A stretch of 64,000 nucleotides of DNA, from assembly GCA_920105805.1 (NCBI GenBank), contig CAKKTI010000013.1, forward strand, positions 62,001 to 126,000, written 5' to 3'. Position 1 is the first letter of the stretch; every line of letters starts with the position of its first letter. Positions 26,639 through 36,608 of the stretch are shown here, piece after piece. The notes beneath the pieces were generated by a model, which was not told the origin of the DNA, searched no databases, and saw nothing but the letters and a program-made list of their open reading frames with translations. This stretch comes from Condylostoma magnum (lineage: Eukaryota; Ciliophora; Heterotrichea; Heterotrichida; Condylostomatidae). The position numbers and the translations under genes were made by a program.

Positions 26639-28564
26639 CTACTTAATTAAACTATACATTTTACAATTATTTCTAGAGTATCTGTAATCAATTTTCCTTC
26701 CTTTGACTATTCCTCCTTTAAAGCTTAAAATTAACTCTGAATCAATTAAATTTTTGTTTATATTAGGCGGGGATAAAAATATTAGGGGTAGCTTCAATGC
26801 AATTGTTTACAATGAAAATTATTTTACTTCTGAATTTGTATCGTTTTAGAATCTTTTAAGGCCAGCTATCCAAAAATATTCCTTATATCCGTAGCCTCAA
26901 GCTTTCCTAAAAACTTAACAACACAGTTTCCTAATGTATCAATTTTTGTTATTACAGCACATGGACAAATACTATGACAAATACTTCAAAAAGAATTCTT
27001 TCTGCATGACTGTATTTTTACAAATTTCTATAAATAGAATAATGTCGTTAAAGCTGTTATTGATTAATAATGATTTTACAAAGGTTAAACATAGTCTCTT
27101 ATAACACAAGCTTTACGGGGTTAAAGCTAATATTAGTATAGAAACAAACTTACAAGCTTCCTTTCTAACAGCAAATACCTAATCTTTGACAAGACTTACC
27201 GTAAAATCTCAAAACAGATCCTTTATCTCACCTTCATCAATATAAGGTAGTATCTATCTCAAACAAACTAAAGTACTTTTCCTTGTTCTTCAATTAGGAC
27301 CATTTAGTCTTACACTTGTCACTAAATGCACAAACTATATTCGATTCTAAGTGCTGAGATTTTGAAATACATTATCAAAATTTTCTAATAAACTGCATTT
27401 AACAGCTTCGATATCTTTTAGTAAAGATAAAACTAACTGAAATATCTGTGCTTAAATAAAACTATCGGAACAGAATTTAATGATATCTTTTAATCACAAT
27501 GCTACTAGTTTTCTTACATTTGATGCTATGTAAGACCCTAGCCTTAAAATTAAGTTTTCAGCCTATTCATCTACACCGTTTCTATAAATACAAACTGCTG
27601 GAAAATACTACGCTGCTTTATACAGTAGATCATTATCATCATCAATATCAAAGTAACTTTTTAGCAGCGCATCATCCTAAAACGTAAAGTTAATTGATTC
27701 ACACAGAACTTAAAGTGCTGAAGATTTTACTCATCTATTTGAATCGCTTATTAATTGTTTTAACAAACTATTAAGTCTTTGTATAGAAATCTGTTTGAAA
27801 ATTAGCGTTTTAATCAATTACAGTGATTTGAGCCTAACTTATCAATTTTCATCAATGCAAAAGGATGATAGTAATTCTATAATCTGAATGTTAATATCAG
27901 GATTATCTGATCTAATCAGTGTTTCATTTATACACAAAATTGCATCTGATTTCAAGTTCCTATCCTTGTTTTAACTCAGGGAGCAAAATAGTTAGAATAA
28001 AGCGTCCTATAAATATAGAAAACTACAGTAAGGTAAGCATCTGCATATAAATCTTAGAGTGCCTTCCCTTTTTACTATATCTAAGAATTCATTAATTAGA
28101 ATAGAATCGATATAACATTACTACAAAGCCTAACAATATTTTTCCGCTTATTCAATCAAAGTATCAGCACAGATCTTATCATTTATAAAAAGTTGCTTTA
28201 AAACTTCAATAATCAACTGTAAATTTTCCTCTAAAATCCCTTGTTTTTCAAAAACTACAAGCAAATCGGGAATTTTTGTGATTAGTTTTACTTAGACTTG
28301 CAAAAAATCTTCTTACATGAATAAAATGATAGGTAACAAAATTTAGCCTGATTCTCATCCTAGTTGTAATGCTGTATCTTCAATTACATTCAAAAACATT
28401 AGTCTTTTATCAATTGAACCACTAAGCCCGTATTTCTCAATTTTATAGTCAGCAAATTCCTTTTCACTCATCTACTGCTCTCCTGGACTATTTATATCAA
28501 GTTATCCAAGAACACTTTTTACCTGAATTTCTTAAAATACTCTTTTTTCGTATAATTCCTCCAT
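26639..28564 (-). CDS. HEAT-repeat protein, PP2A scaffold (A subunit) or PP4R1-like
   Basis: 641 residues of continuous alpha-helical HEAT repeats. Intra-repeat helices have the PP2A-A style: DENWQVRLKSLQLIKTLI, NRWVKSSALQVLCESI, NWRTRKSTLVCLRQILPYI, FAVRKEACKFVSILILAL and NWYIRKLCCQVFRKAWG, each with the conserved W/V-R pattern. The length is close to PP2A scaffold subunits (about 590 residues) and well under PP4R1. Such proteins hold the phosphatase catalytic and regulatory subunits together. The N-terminus before the first repeat (MEELYEKRVFQEIQVK) is not typical. The stop is chosen at TAG 26639-26641, just beyond the last helix, but is soft. The start is 182 nt from the divergent CDC50 copy B. 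Which phosphatase it serves cannot be told from sequence alone. Confidence 0.75.
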
Positions 28565-28746
28565 GGCTTTCTAATAAATAATATGCAGCAAGAAAGACTT
28601 ATATAAAATAAGTATTCACAGAGTATTTAAAATTAAAGTAAAAACCCGTCTAAATCATCCATATATTATTACAACATTAGTTAAATATATAGGAACATAT
28701 AAATTAACCCTCCACTTCTTCGAAAAGTTTTATAATTACAAACAAA

Positions 28747-29691
28747 ATGGAACCAAATATATCAAAGAAACCTCAAGATAACAAATTTGTTTAACAACGT
28801 ATTCCAGGTTGTGTAATATCAATACATATTCTTGCTGAATCGTGCATTTACTTTTTACTTGGGGCAGGAATGCTTGCTTTTGGAATTTACTACATAGTTG
28901 TTACTTCTGAAATCTATGAGTTCAGTATGAGATACGATGACATAGAGGAATGCCGATCAAGTTGGTAAAATCCTTCTTAATGTCAAATTACTTTATAAAT
29001 AGATGAGGATATGAGTGCCCCAATTTTCCTTTATTACAAAATGAACAACTTCTATTAGAATCACAAGGATTTTGCAATGTCTCGAGATGAGTACCAGCTG
29101 ATGGGAGAGGAAAGGTCAACTGATGATCTAAGGTAAAGCTGTGATCCTATAGTGACCATGAAGGATTTAGGAAGATAAACTGATTTACCTCTGTTTAAGA
29201 AGGATCCAGCTAATCCCTGCGGATTATTACCTCGAAGCTACTTCAATGATACTTATGCTCTATATAACAGTGAAAACTAGCAGATTACTATAAATGAGGA
29301 TGATATTAACTGGGAGTAAGATGCAGAGAAGTACAAACGAAGTGATAATTGGTAATAGGTCTAATGAACTGATATAGAAAACCCTCATTTTATAAACTGG
29401 ATGAGTATTGCAGGAGTTTAGAACTTTTCAAAATTATGGGGGAAAATTGAGTAAGATTTACCCAAGGGATACTATAAAATGATGATAATAAATAGTACCT
29501 TTTACTTAGATTACGACGTAACTACCCTTAATGGCCAAAAACACATTATTCTATCTGAGACAGGCCGGTTTGGAGGAAGACTTACATACATTGGTGTTCT
29601 GTACAATGTATTTGGTGTTACCACAATCCTTTTTGGAGTACTTGCTCTGCTAATACATATCTATAAAAGTCGACATGGTATTGAAATTTAA
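28747..29691 (+). CDS. CDC50/LEM3-family subunit of P4-ATPase lipid flippases (copy B)
   Basis: 314 residues in one frame, ending TAA TAA TAA after RHGIEI. Topology: basic N-terminus with QQRIPGCVIS, membrane helix (FLLGAGMLAFGIYYIVV), lumenal domain, second membrane helix (YNVFGVTTILFGVLALLIHI). Family motifs include RYDDIEECRSSWQNPSQC, YYKMNNFYQNHKDF, NPCGLLPRSYFNDTY, FINWMSIAGVQNFSKLWG, DLPKGYY and a glycine-rich GRFGGRL just before the second helix. It shares the plan of copy A at 11.9 kb but is quite diverged, suggesting pairing with a different flippase. TGA reads as Trp in QVQWTDIENP. The nicotinamidase-like gene converges 23 nt downstream. Confidence 0.95.
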
Positions 29692-29714
29692 TAATAATCT
29701 TAAGGTAAAATTTA

Positions 29715-30326
29715 TCAGGATTCCATTATCTCATAACTCTCTATAAAATGCACCCTGGAATCCACTAACCTCGACTTCATTTGCTTTGTATTTTCTGGCT
29801 TATAGCCCCTGGAACAGTCTTCGATTACAAAAACTTCAAAACCTCTCAATGCTGCGTCTTCAGCAGTGAGTCCAACTCCATATTCATACTGAACTCCGCA
29901 TAAATACAGTGATTGTATACTATGTTACTTTAATATTTCTTAAAGATTAGATGAAAATTCTTTACAACCAAAAGCGGAAGGATTAGTCCACTCTCTGGCA
30001 GTTTCTTTTGGTAAAATGATGTCAGTTGGAAGTTATATTAATGAAGGATGCAGCTATGCTCCGACTGTTCCTTCCATACAATGAACTGGCCACATGGTTT
30101 AAATACCTCCAGATTTTAATCGTTTTTGCTAGTATAAACGGGTACCTGGGTTGTTTATATAGAGACTTAGATGATTTTCAGGGTGTTATTTTTAAGTAAA
30201 GATTACTAGGTCAAAGTTATCTCGGATTGAATTTATTCGTTCTACTAGAGAATCTGCTCCTAGAGTATAGAGAGGTCCTCCTTGCATAAAGTCATTTTGC
30301 ATGTCTATGACCAACAAGGCTTCCAT
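29715..30326 (-). CDS. Nicotinamidase/isochorismatase-fold protein, probable pseudoenzyme
   Basis: 203 residues covering the whole family fold. It opens LLVIDMQNDF, which holds the catalytic-triad Asp, and has WPVHCMEGTVGAQLHPSL and the triad Lys region DIILPKETA. In PncA-type enzymes the metal site begins D-W-H-P; here it reads TQKQHPENH, so the metal-binding Asp is Lys (residue 46). The nucleophile motif, normally CGLATDYCV, reads CGVQYEYGV, so the catalytic Cys is Gly (residue 150, codon GGA at 29877-29879). With both changed, amidase activity on nicotinamide is unlikely, although the fold looks intact. It ends at TGA TAA, 23 nt from CDC50 copy B. A binding or regulatory role is possible but unproven. 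Confidence 0.85.
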
Positions 30327-31031
30327 TGTTATAAAAAATTGGAACGGAAATGGAATGTAGTTGATTGTTTTTTTAAGAGTATTGACGGAAATTTAAGTTA
30401 TACACTATTAATTTATGAATTGTCTTAGTTTGTTGAATAATACTAAGGATTTATAATTTTTGTATAATGACTTATTAAACCAAAGTAAATTAATAAATAC
30501 AGTATTCTTATGATTACTTCACAGTTAATGAGGATTGTTTAAATAATTGAATATATAATCTTTATCAAAAGTTATAAAAATATGGAAATGATTAAACCTA
30601 TTGATAAAGTAATCATCTCTCTCATATTTTAATAGGTATTACATTATGAATATACTTAATCGCGTTAAGTATGTTTAAAAACTATAATATTACATGAGTA
30701 ACATTAAATCTATTACTTAAAGCTGTTAATTTCTTAATAACTAAAAGTTTATACAGTTATTAAATGCGTTATAAATAATCTAAAAGATAAGGCTGCTTTG
30801 CTATTTTATGAATTTTATATTATTTAATAGCCAAACCTATAATAACTTAGTTAATCTCCCGTTCTACATCAATAAATTTTAAACCTATTTAGTTGTATTA
30901 TTGAATAAAATTGTGAAGTCAAGGACTTTTAAAATATTGAGATATATACATTTAATAGATCATAAAATTTAATAAATATTCTAAAATGCAAAAATTACCG
31001 TTACTCCTATCTAAACAAAACATTTATTATT
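30327..31031. other. Intergenic, 705 bp
   Basis: Very AT-rich and without a credible coding frame. It contains a short perfect inverted repeat (30652-30672). It should hold the promoter of the nicotinamidase-like gene and the 3' flank of the next minus-strand gene. Confidence 0.6.
30652..30672. repeat. Short inverted repeat, arms ATACTTAA/TTAAGTAT
   Basis: Two 8-nt arms separated by TCGCG. It may be chance in AT-rich DNA, although the CGCG centre is unusual here. No flanking target duplication seen. Confidence 0.4.
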
Positions 31032-31805
31032 CTAGAACTGCGTAAAGCAACAAATACAACAATTTTTGTCTTTGGAGATTAAAAAGAGCCATCCTTAAAT
31101 AAAACTCTTCAGCGGTTCTCAAATACATAAATCTATACAAATCATAATCATTCAACTATACAAAATGTCTATTTCTTCCTAATCCTTCATAACAAAACCT
31201 AAAAAGGTAATAAAAATAATTCCAACATTAAATAGTACATAAAAGAAGACACTTAGTATAGCTTTTCTATTACTGACACTTATAGTGTAATTAAAAATAG
31301 GCTGTAATATACATTACAAAATACAGCATAGTAAAATAGATAACAAAGGGAAAATAATCAATTTTAGCTCCGTATTACTTATTTCTATATATTAATACAA
31401 ACTTATAAGTACTATGCTCTTAGTGCTTATGACAAATAATCATATTACACCCATACCAAATCTTCCACAGTCTTTTTCATTATATTTTAAGCAATAAGGA
31501 ATACAATGCTCCTTGAAAAACTCTTTTATAAAAACTGTATTAGGATCAAATGTAAGTACAGGAACAGCCACCACCTCAGGAGTATCAGGTATTTCTATAG
31601 TTAAATTATTCCTTTTATAGCTTCTTCTCTTCTAACTGTTACATTAATCCCTAGTACTTATATCGTGAGAAGTAGCACTATTGGGACACTCAGAACTGTT
31701 AGCTTTATTTTACAATTTAAGTCTCTTTAAATCTATAATCAATAGAAAAGTACCGAATACTAGGTAAAAACTGTATATTCCAAAAAACATATAATAACAT
31801 ATCAT
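31032..31805 (-). CDS. Small multi-pass membrane protein of unknown family
   Basis: 257 residues from ATG 31805 to TAG 31032-31034. A membrane helix at the very start (MICYYMFFGIYSFYLVFGTF) is followed by a charged Ser/Asn-rich loop (SSECPNSATSHDIS), a segment IEIPDTPEVVAVPV, a Cys-containing loop (HCIPYCLKYNEKDCGRFG) and at least four further helices. I do not recognise the family. The gene upstream on the same strand (31824-34228) is in the same frame and ends only 18 nt before this ATG at TAG TAA. Because those codons mean Gln elsewhere, the two may instead be one protein with a disordered N-terminal domain and a membrane C-terminus. Confidence 0.55.
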
Positions 31806-31823
31806 TTTATATAATAAAAGTTA

Positions 31824-34228
31824 CTAAAGATACTCTCTATCGTAGTATATAATTGCATTTGAGCTTGGGCCTTTATATGAGCATCTACCAGCAGCTGGGA
31901 TTCTTGCAGTAGTACCAGGCTCAACAAATTTATAAAGCCTTGGATTATATTCTTGATTAGGGACACAACTAGTGTAGGCTAATTGAGTTGTTTAGCAGTT
32001 TTGGCAAAGTGGTTGATATGTATAGTTCTATTCATAGGTTATTGGAGCAAATCTATTCATTGCTTAGTATGTTGTCTATGGGTTTTGTATATATTAAAGG
32101 TTGTTGAAAGTAGTCTAGCAAGAATGGCATAATCCGCAATTGTGATACTTCTAGCTTTAGTCAATATGATGTTAATTACCTTCAAATCTAGGCTGATAGG
32201 CTTATTGAGGAGTTGATTATCTACAAGAATTCAAGTTTTCCTGAAAATGTTCTTATTATAGTTGATCAACTTGTTAAGTTTGCTGATTTTGATCATTTAC
32301 TATACTTTATTTTCCTTGTTTTATCTCATTTGTTTCTTTCTAACTTGTTTACTATACTTTCTAACTTGTTTACTATACTTTCTAACTTGTTTACTATACT
32401 TTCTAACTTGTTTACTATACTTTCTAACTTGTTTACTATACTTTCTAACTTGTTTACTATACCTTTTAACTTGCTTACCTTCCTTTTTAACTTGCTTACT
32501 TTCCTTACTTTTTCTTTTACATCCCTGTTTTCCCTGCTCTCTATACACTTTAACTCCTCATAGCTTTCTATACTAAGCTTTTACCTAGCCCAATTTTCCT
32601 AGTTGATTTTTCCTCCTCGATTTCATCATCCTCATCATCACTCATAAATCTCCTTGAAGTACCTAATTCTGGCCTTTTAATTCTCTTCCCAGGCTGTTCA
32701 ATATCCTATGCATATATAGGGTTTCTTTACTTCTGCATAGAAACAGCCCTTTGATTTAATCTGTCTTCTTCTCTACATTTCCTAGGAGGTTAAGGGGCTC
32801 TGGCAGGTCTCCTGCTGTTATACAGCTCAGCTGTTGAATATACTTACTTACTCTTTGGCTTATTAGCTTACTCATGCGGTGCTATATTATGAGTTTGTAA
32901 ATAATTACCATATACCAACCCTCCACTGGTAGGTCTAGTATTCCCTTGTCCATAATTACAAAATGCAGGTTTTCCGTAATAAGTTGTAAAAGCTGAGTCA
33001 GGAAGCCATCTAGTAGTTTAGTTAAACTTATGAATTCTTTCATTTATCCTTTTCTTGCGTCTAGGATCAATAATAGAAACTGTTCGTTTTTAATTACTTG
33101 TCTTTTTCTTAGCTTAGGGAGCATTACTAGCCTATCGCTATTATTTATACACTTCTTATTAGTTTTCTTCAGTTTCTTATGAGTCTTCTTCATAATCACT
33201 GTTTTATTACTAATCCTAGCAATTACATTCATCCTTTTAACTGGGTTTAACACAAAAGAAGTAAGACTTGTATTTATCATGTGCCTCAGATACCCAAGAC
33301 GACTGTTTTTTGCGTGTCTGGCGCCTTTTGGGAGAATCTTAAACATCTCATATAAAAAGACTTTCAATAGGTGGATCATTATTAGGAGGCTTGTACCCAT
33401 ACTCATCTACATAGGCCTTGGCATCATACTCATTGAAATCACAAATACATCCTTACTGTTAACATTAATCTTACATTTTAAATTTTTAACTTATCTGAAA
33501 ATGGCTGGTTACTGTAGTTTTCTCTAAACGTGAACAGGTTGTCCTCATCTTCTTCTGAGTTAATAGAAAGATATACATTTGTTTTAGGGGAAGGTAGATT
33601 TGAAACAGTTGGTGAGCATATAGAATTTCTATCACCAGATGGTTTTTTCAGCATTTTTGTTGCTTGAGCTTTAGTGGTTTATTGTCTCTTAGAAAAACTC
33701 TTCTATATCATTTCATTTATTACGTCACTTTCAATATATGTAATGTTGTCCCTACGAGGTGTGTTTTAACCGCTTGTAATGCCTTTTCCTGCTCTGAAAT
33801 TTGGAATTGGGGACTCACCTCCCATTATTCTCCTGCTGAAATAGCCAGCATGTATACTGGGCTTAGAGTCAAAACTATCATCAATTTCTCTTAAAAATGA
33901 CTTATAGATGCTTGGATTATTGCTCGGATTCTCAAAATCTTCAGTTTTGTATGAATTTCTGTCAAAAATCGATAGGTTTTCGGCTGGGAATTGGAAATTA
34001 TCTGTGAATGATAAGCTTGAGTAGCTATCGTTGTGAGTGGATTAGGAATTGTAAAATTTGGTTTTCATTGCTATGAATTAAAGGGAAATCAGCTTTTTAC
34101 TTAGGAAGTTGTTTTGAAGTTTTAGCTCTTAGTTTTCTTACAGTAAATTTTATATAAGGGATTACAGCTTTTAGTGAATCGAGCTCTATTTTGCCATTGG
34201 GGATTACCGCCTTTGGAAGTTGAGTCAT
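31824..34228 (-). CDS. Large, mostly disordered protein with a 7-residue repeat and Cys-rich C-terminus, two micro-introns
   Basis: About 789 residues after removing introns 34126-34141 and 33456-33474. The joined N-terminus (MTQLPKAVIPNGKIELDSLK then LKLQNNFLSKKL) is helical. Most of the rest is low-complexity, Ser/Asn- and Lys/Arg-rich, with an acidic patch (MSDDEDDEIEEE). About six copies of QQTSQKV, encoded by a 21-nt repeat, follow; each copy contains three stop-type codons read as Gln. The C-terminus has paired CxxC motifs (NCGLCHSC and LCQNCQ) and ends YKGPSSNAIIYYDREYL at TAG TAA. It has no known domain. The frame on both sides of the repeat is the same, which supports reading through it. 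It could be fused to the membrane protein that starts 18 nt downstream. Confidence 0.65.
32337..32505 (-). repeat. 21-nt tandem repeat, about six to eight units
   Basis: Near-perfect units whose minus-strand coding frame is GTA TAG TAA ACA AGT TAG AAA (V-Q-Q-T-S-Q-K), decaying at the 5' side of the gene. A second minus-strand frame gives a stop-free K-Q-V-R-K-Y-S repeat, which is not the frame of the flanking exons. Confidence 0.85.
33456..33474 (-). other. Proposed 19-nt intron
   Basis: GTAAGATTAATGTTAACAG on the minus strand. Removal links SDKLKIQN to QGCICDFNEYD, with both sides clearly coding. Confidence 0.75.
34126..34141 (-). other. Proposed 16-nt intron
   Basis: GTAAGAAAACTAAGAG on the minus strand. 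Joins AVIPYIKFT to LKLQNNFLSKK. Confidence 0.7.
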
Positions 34229-34380
34229 ATACTGCTTTTAATCGGAGTAGTTATAAGGAATAGAAATTCCAGTTTTCTTTCTTTGTCTAGTAAAAATTTT
34301 ATCATTTTTATAATTCTAATATGTTGCTTTATTAGGAGTATAAATTACTAGTAAACCTGTATATAAAACTTGTATTTAAA

Positions 34381-35712
34381 CTATCTCAATTTTTTAAGTG
34401 AACCTAATAGAAAAGAATGGCTTATTAGCTCGCCTGGAGATCTGACCTTAAGAACTCTGCCCAGCTCATCTACTTCTAATACATGAATCACACCATAAAT
34501 AGCCGAAGTTTTAATCGCTTCATCTGATTCGTCACTGACAAGTACACCTAGGATCTTGTTTAGAAGAGCTTCTTGAGTCGGTGCTACCTGATCTACAATT
34601 ATTCTCTCGTTAGGCAGCTATACTCCAAAGGTTAATGCTGAAGTAGCAGTAGCAGATGTAATAATTTTGAATATTTTAACAGTGTTAAAGCTTAAAGTTA
34701 GCACTACAGAATGCTTTGCAAAATAATTATCCAGCAAATGTCTTTGAATATTACCCTTATACTCAGCTTCCAAAGACACAACACCTCCAGATCTAGGCAA
34801 ATGCCACGGTTCCCAGGCCTACATTTCGGCAAAAAGTCTTTCCTAGTCAATAATAAAAATTTAATCACAGTTAAACGCTTGTACAATATGATTTAGTACT
34901 CTAGTACCTAATTACAAATCTAGAAAGGGAGGAAAATCGATGATAGCCCCTGCCGCGTAATTATTGTTCTTAGGAGCAAATGAGTAGTATATATTATTAT
35001 ACGAATACTCCTAGGATTTTCTCAGTCTCTCATTCACATAATACCCCAATTAAGTAATTTAAGTCTTAAACAAATCCTCATTTTTCGAATTAATCTCCAG
35101 ATGCCCGAAAAAGTAAGACAGTCCTTTCTCAAACTTATCATGTCCATACGCCGCAGCTGTAATACACCCAGGCAAAAACACATCACTTTCAGGAATAAGG
35201 GCATATTAGGCATATATTCCACTGTTAGGGTTCATTCCAGGCTGCTTTACGGGAGTTTTTCTTAGCTTCTTCTCACTTTAACTAACATCCAATTCTACAA
35301 AAATAGGCTTCCACCCAGACTTAACAGCATAGTTGAGGAGAATTCTACAGAGAGTTGTCTTCCCTGAATTAGCTCCCCCTGCAACAAGAACAATAGGGCC
35401 GATTGTTTTTTCAGCACAGCATCTGTTCCGACGTCGATTGATTTATCCATGGGCTGCTAGGTACTGAGGCATTGGAGTTTCAGTGGGGGATAGGTATATT
35501 TAAGCGTTTCCTATTAAACGAAGTCTGCAACCATGCCAGGTAAAAATAGCAAATTTATCAGGACCATTATACAGTAAATTAGTACCAATTGGAAGTTCCT
35601 CGCCAAATTTCTCAGCTTTTCCTTCATCTAAAAGTATCTATAACTCATCATTAAACGGGATTTCTATTCGACATTCTCTGCCTGGCTCTAAGTCGATAAA
35701 TCTGTCCTGCAT
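34381..35712 (-). CDS. CLP1: CLP1, polynucleotide 5'-hydroxyl kinase family subunit of the mRNA 3'-end cleavage complex
   Basis: 443 residues with the complete CLP1 plan. The N-terminal beta domain is visible as LEPGRECRIEIPF, LLDEGKAEKFGEELP and FTWHGCRLRLIG, leading into QYLAAHGQINRRR. The kinase P-loop reads VAGGANSGKTTLCRILLN, followed by WKPIFVELDVSQ (Walker B-like). The C-terminal domain includes RIIVDQVAP, LGVLVSDESDEAI and VIHVLEVDELGRVLKVRSPG. CLP1 bridges cleavage factors in pre-mRNA 3'-end formation and acts in tRNA splicing. Here it is of special interest because stop recognition in this code depends on closeness to the mRNA 3' end. The start follows the previous gene's tandem stop by 31 nt. 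It ends at TAG after SLKKLR. Confidence 0.94.
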
Positions 35713-35743
35713 TTTAGATAAATGTAAAAGGGTTACTAAGCTA

Positions 35744-36145
35744 TTATTTTGGAATGATTGTCATGTAGGCCTTTTGCATGCATAGGTATTTCGTAGGTTT
35801 GTAGGGAGCTCGCTTCTAAGGCTTTATATCAAGGAAGTTTTCTATAAATTCATCGGTTTAGGTCTCCAATAGAAGGTCAATTTAGAAGTTATAGTTTTTA
35901 CGGTGCCTTGAAAAGTGTTGTAAATTTGTTGTCATGTGATAATTTCTGTTTAATTGTTAAATGCCTAATTTTAGTAGATGTTTTTAGTTTGATTTTCATA
36001 CTTTTAAGTCTCTGTCAAAATCCTCGTAGTTTTCAATTATGTCATGGTATAAGTAGTCTTTTAAAGTTCCTAGTTTCTTTTTTGAGTAAAATGCGGCTAT
36101 GAAAACTTATCTGGATATAGGAAAGCCTGAAATATTATAATTCAT
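35744..36145 (-). CDS. Hypothetical protein of 133 residues
   Basis: From ATG 36145 (MNYNISGFPISRQVFIAAFY) to TAA TAG at 35741-35746. Mixed alpha/beta composition with SKKKLGTLKDYLYHDIIENY and IDLLLETQTDEFIENFLDI; no signal peptide and no membrane segment. The opening GFP..R..FIAAF is faintly like CGI121/TPRKB proteins of the KEOPS complex, but I cannot support that call. The terminal tandem stop and the CLP1 start 31 nt further on define the end. An overlapping frame also looks partly coding, so the gene model could be improved by a transcript. Confidence 0.5.
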
Positions 36146-36608
36146 TTTAGACAACAAGAGGCTGAACATGCTAAGCTCAAGGTCTTTTAAATAAAATACT
36201 ATAGTTACTTTCAGTATTAATATAAATATCTCCTGTTATTAGAGAAAATGAGGTACAACAAATCCAAGTGTATTTAATTAATCTAATCGAATGGATAAAA
36301 AGTTTTCTCTGTACTTCAATCGTTTTTATTATATTTTAGTGTATTTAAGAGTTTATCGTTTTTTCTTTCTTCTATATGTTTTCTTTAATTAACTTTACAT
36401 CTTTTAATTAAAATGTTTTATGACAAATCAAATTCTAATTATTCCATAAGCTATTGCTCAACTGTAATAGAGTTAATTTCCAATATTTGTATTATCATTA
36501 TATTCAAACATGTACACACACCTAGAAATAAAACAATTTTAGGAAGTATATAATTTATGACATAAATGTTTCTTTGAGTACTCTAAACATGCATTACAAC
36601 TTCAGAAA
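36146..36608. other. Intergenic, 463 bp
   Basis: AT-rich, no credible coding frame, no structured RNA recognised. Both flanking genes are on the minus strand, so it holds the promoter of the 133-residue gene. Confidence 0.6.

Noticed and set aside
26700-27000. Alternative minus-strand frame (KIDTLGNCVVKFLGKLEATD) over the C-terminus of the HEAT-repeat gene
   Set aside because: It looks protein-like, but the original frame gives proper HEAT helices (NWYIRKLCCQVF, NDTNSEVKQFSLQTI) and needs no splice.
30652-30672. Inverted repeat as a possible terminal repeat or excised-element junction
   Set aside because: Arms are only 8 nt, there is no partner nearby and no target duplication; chance is sufficient.
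32321-32548. Stop-free minus-strand ORF with K-Q-V-R-K-Y-S repeats, and plus-strand Leu/Phe-rich ORFs over the same bases
   Set aside because: They are shadows of the 21-nt repeat. The exons on both sides use the frame giving V-Q-Q-T-S-Q-K.
33044-33406. 120-codon minus-strand ORF without stop codons
   Set aside because: It overlaps exon 3 of the disordered gene in another frame. The chosen frame continues on both sides and is joined by a clean 19-nt intron.
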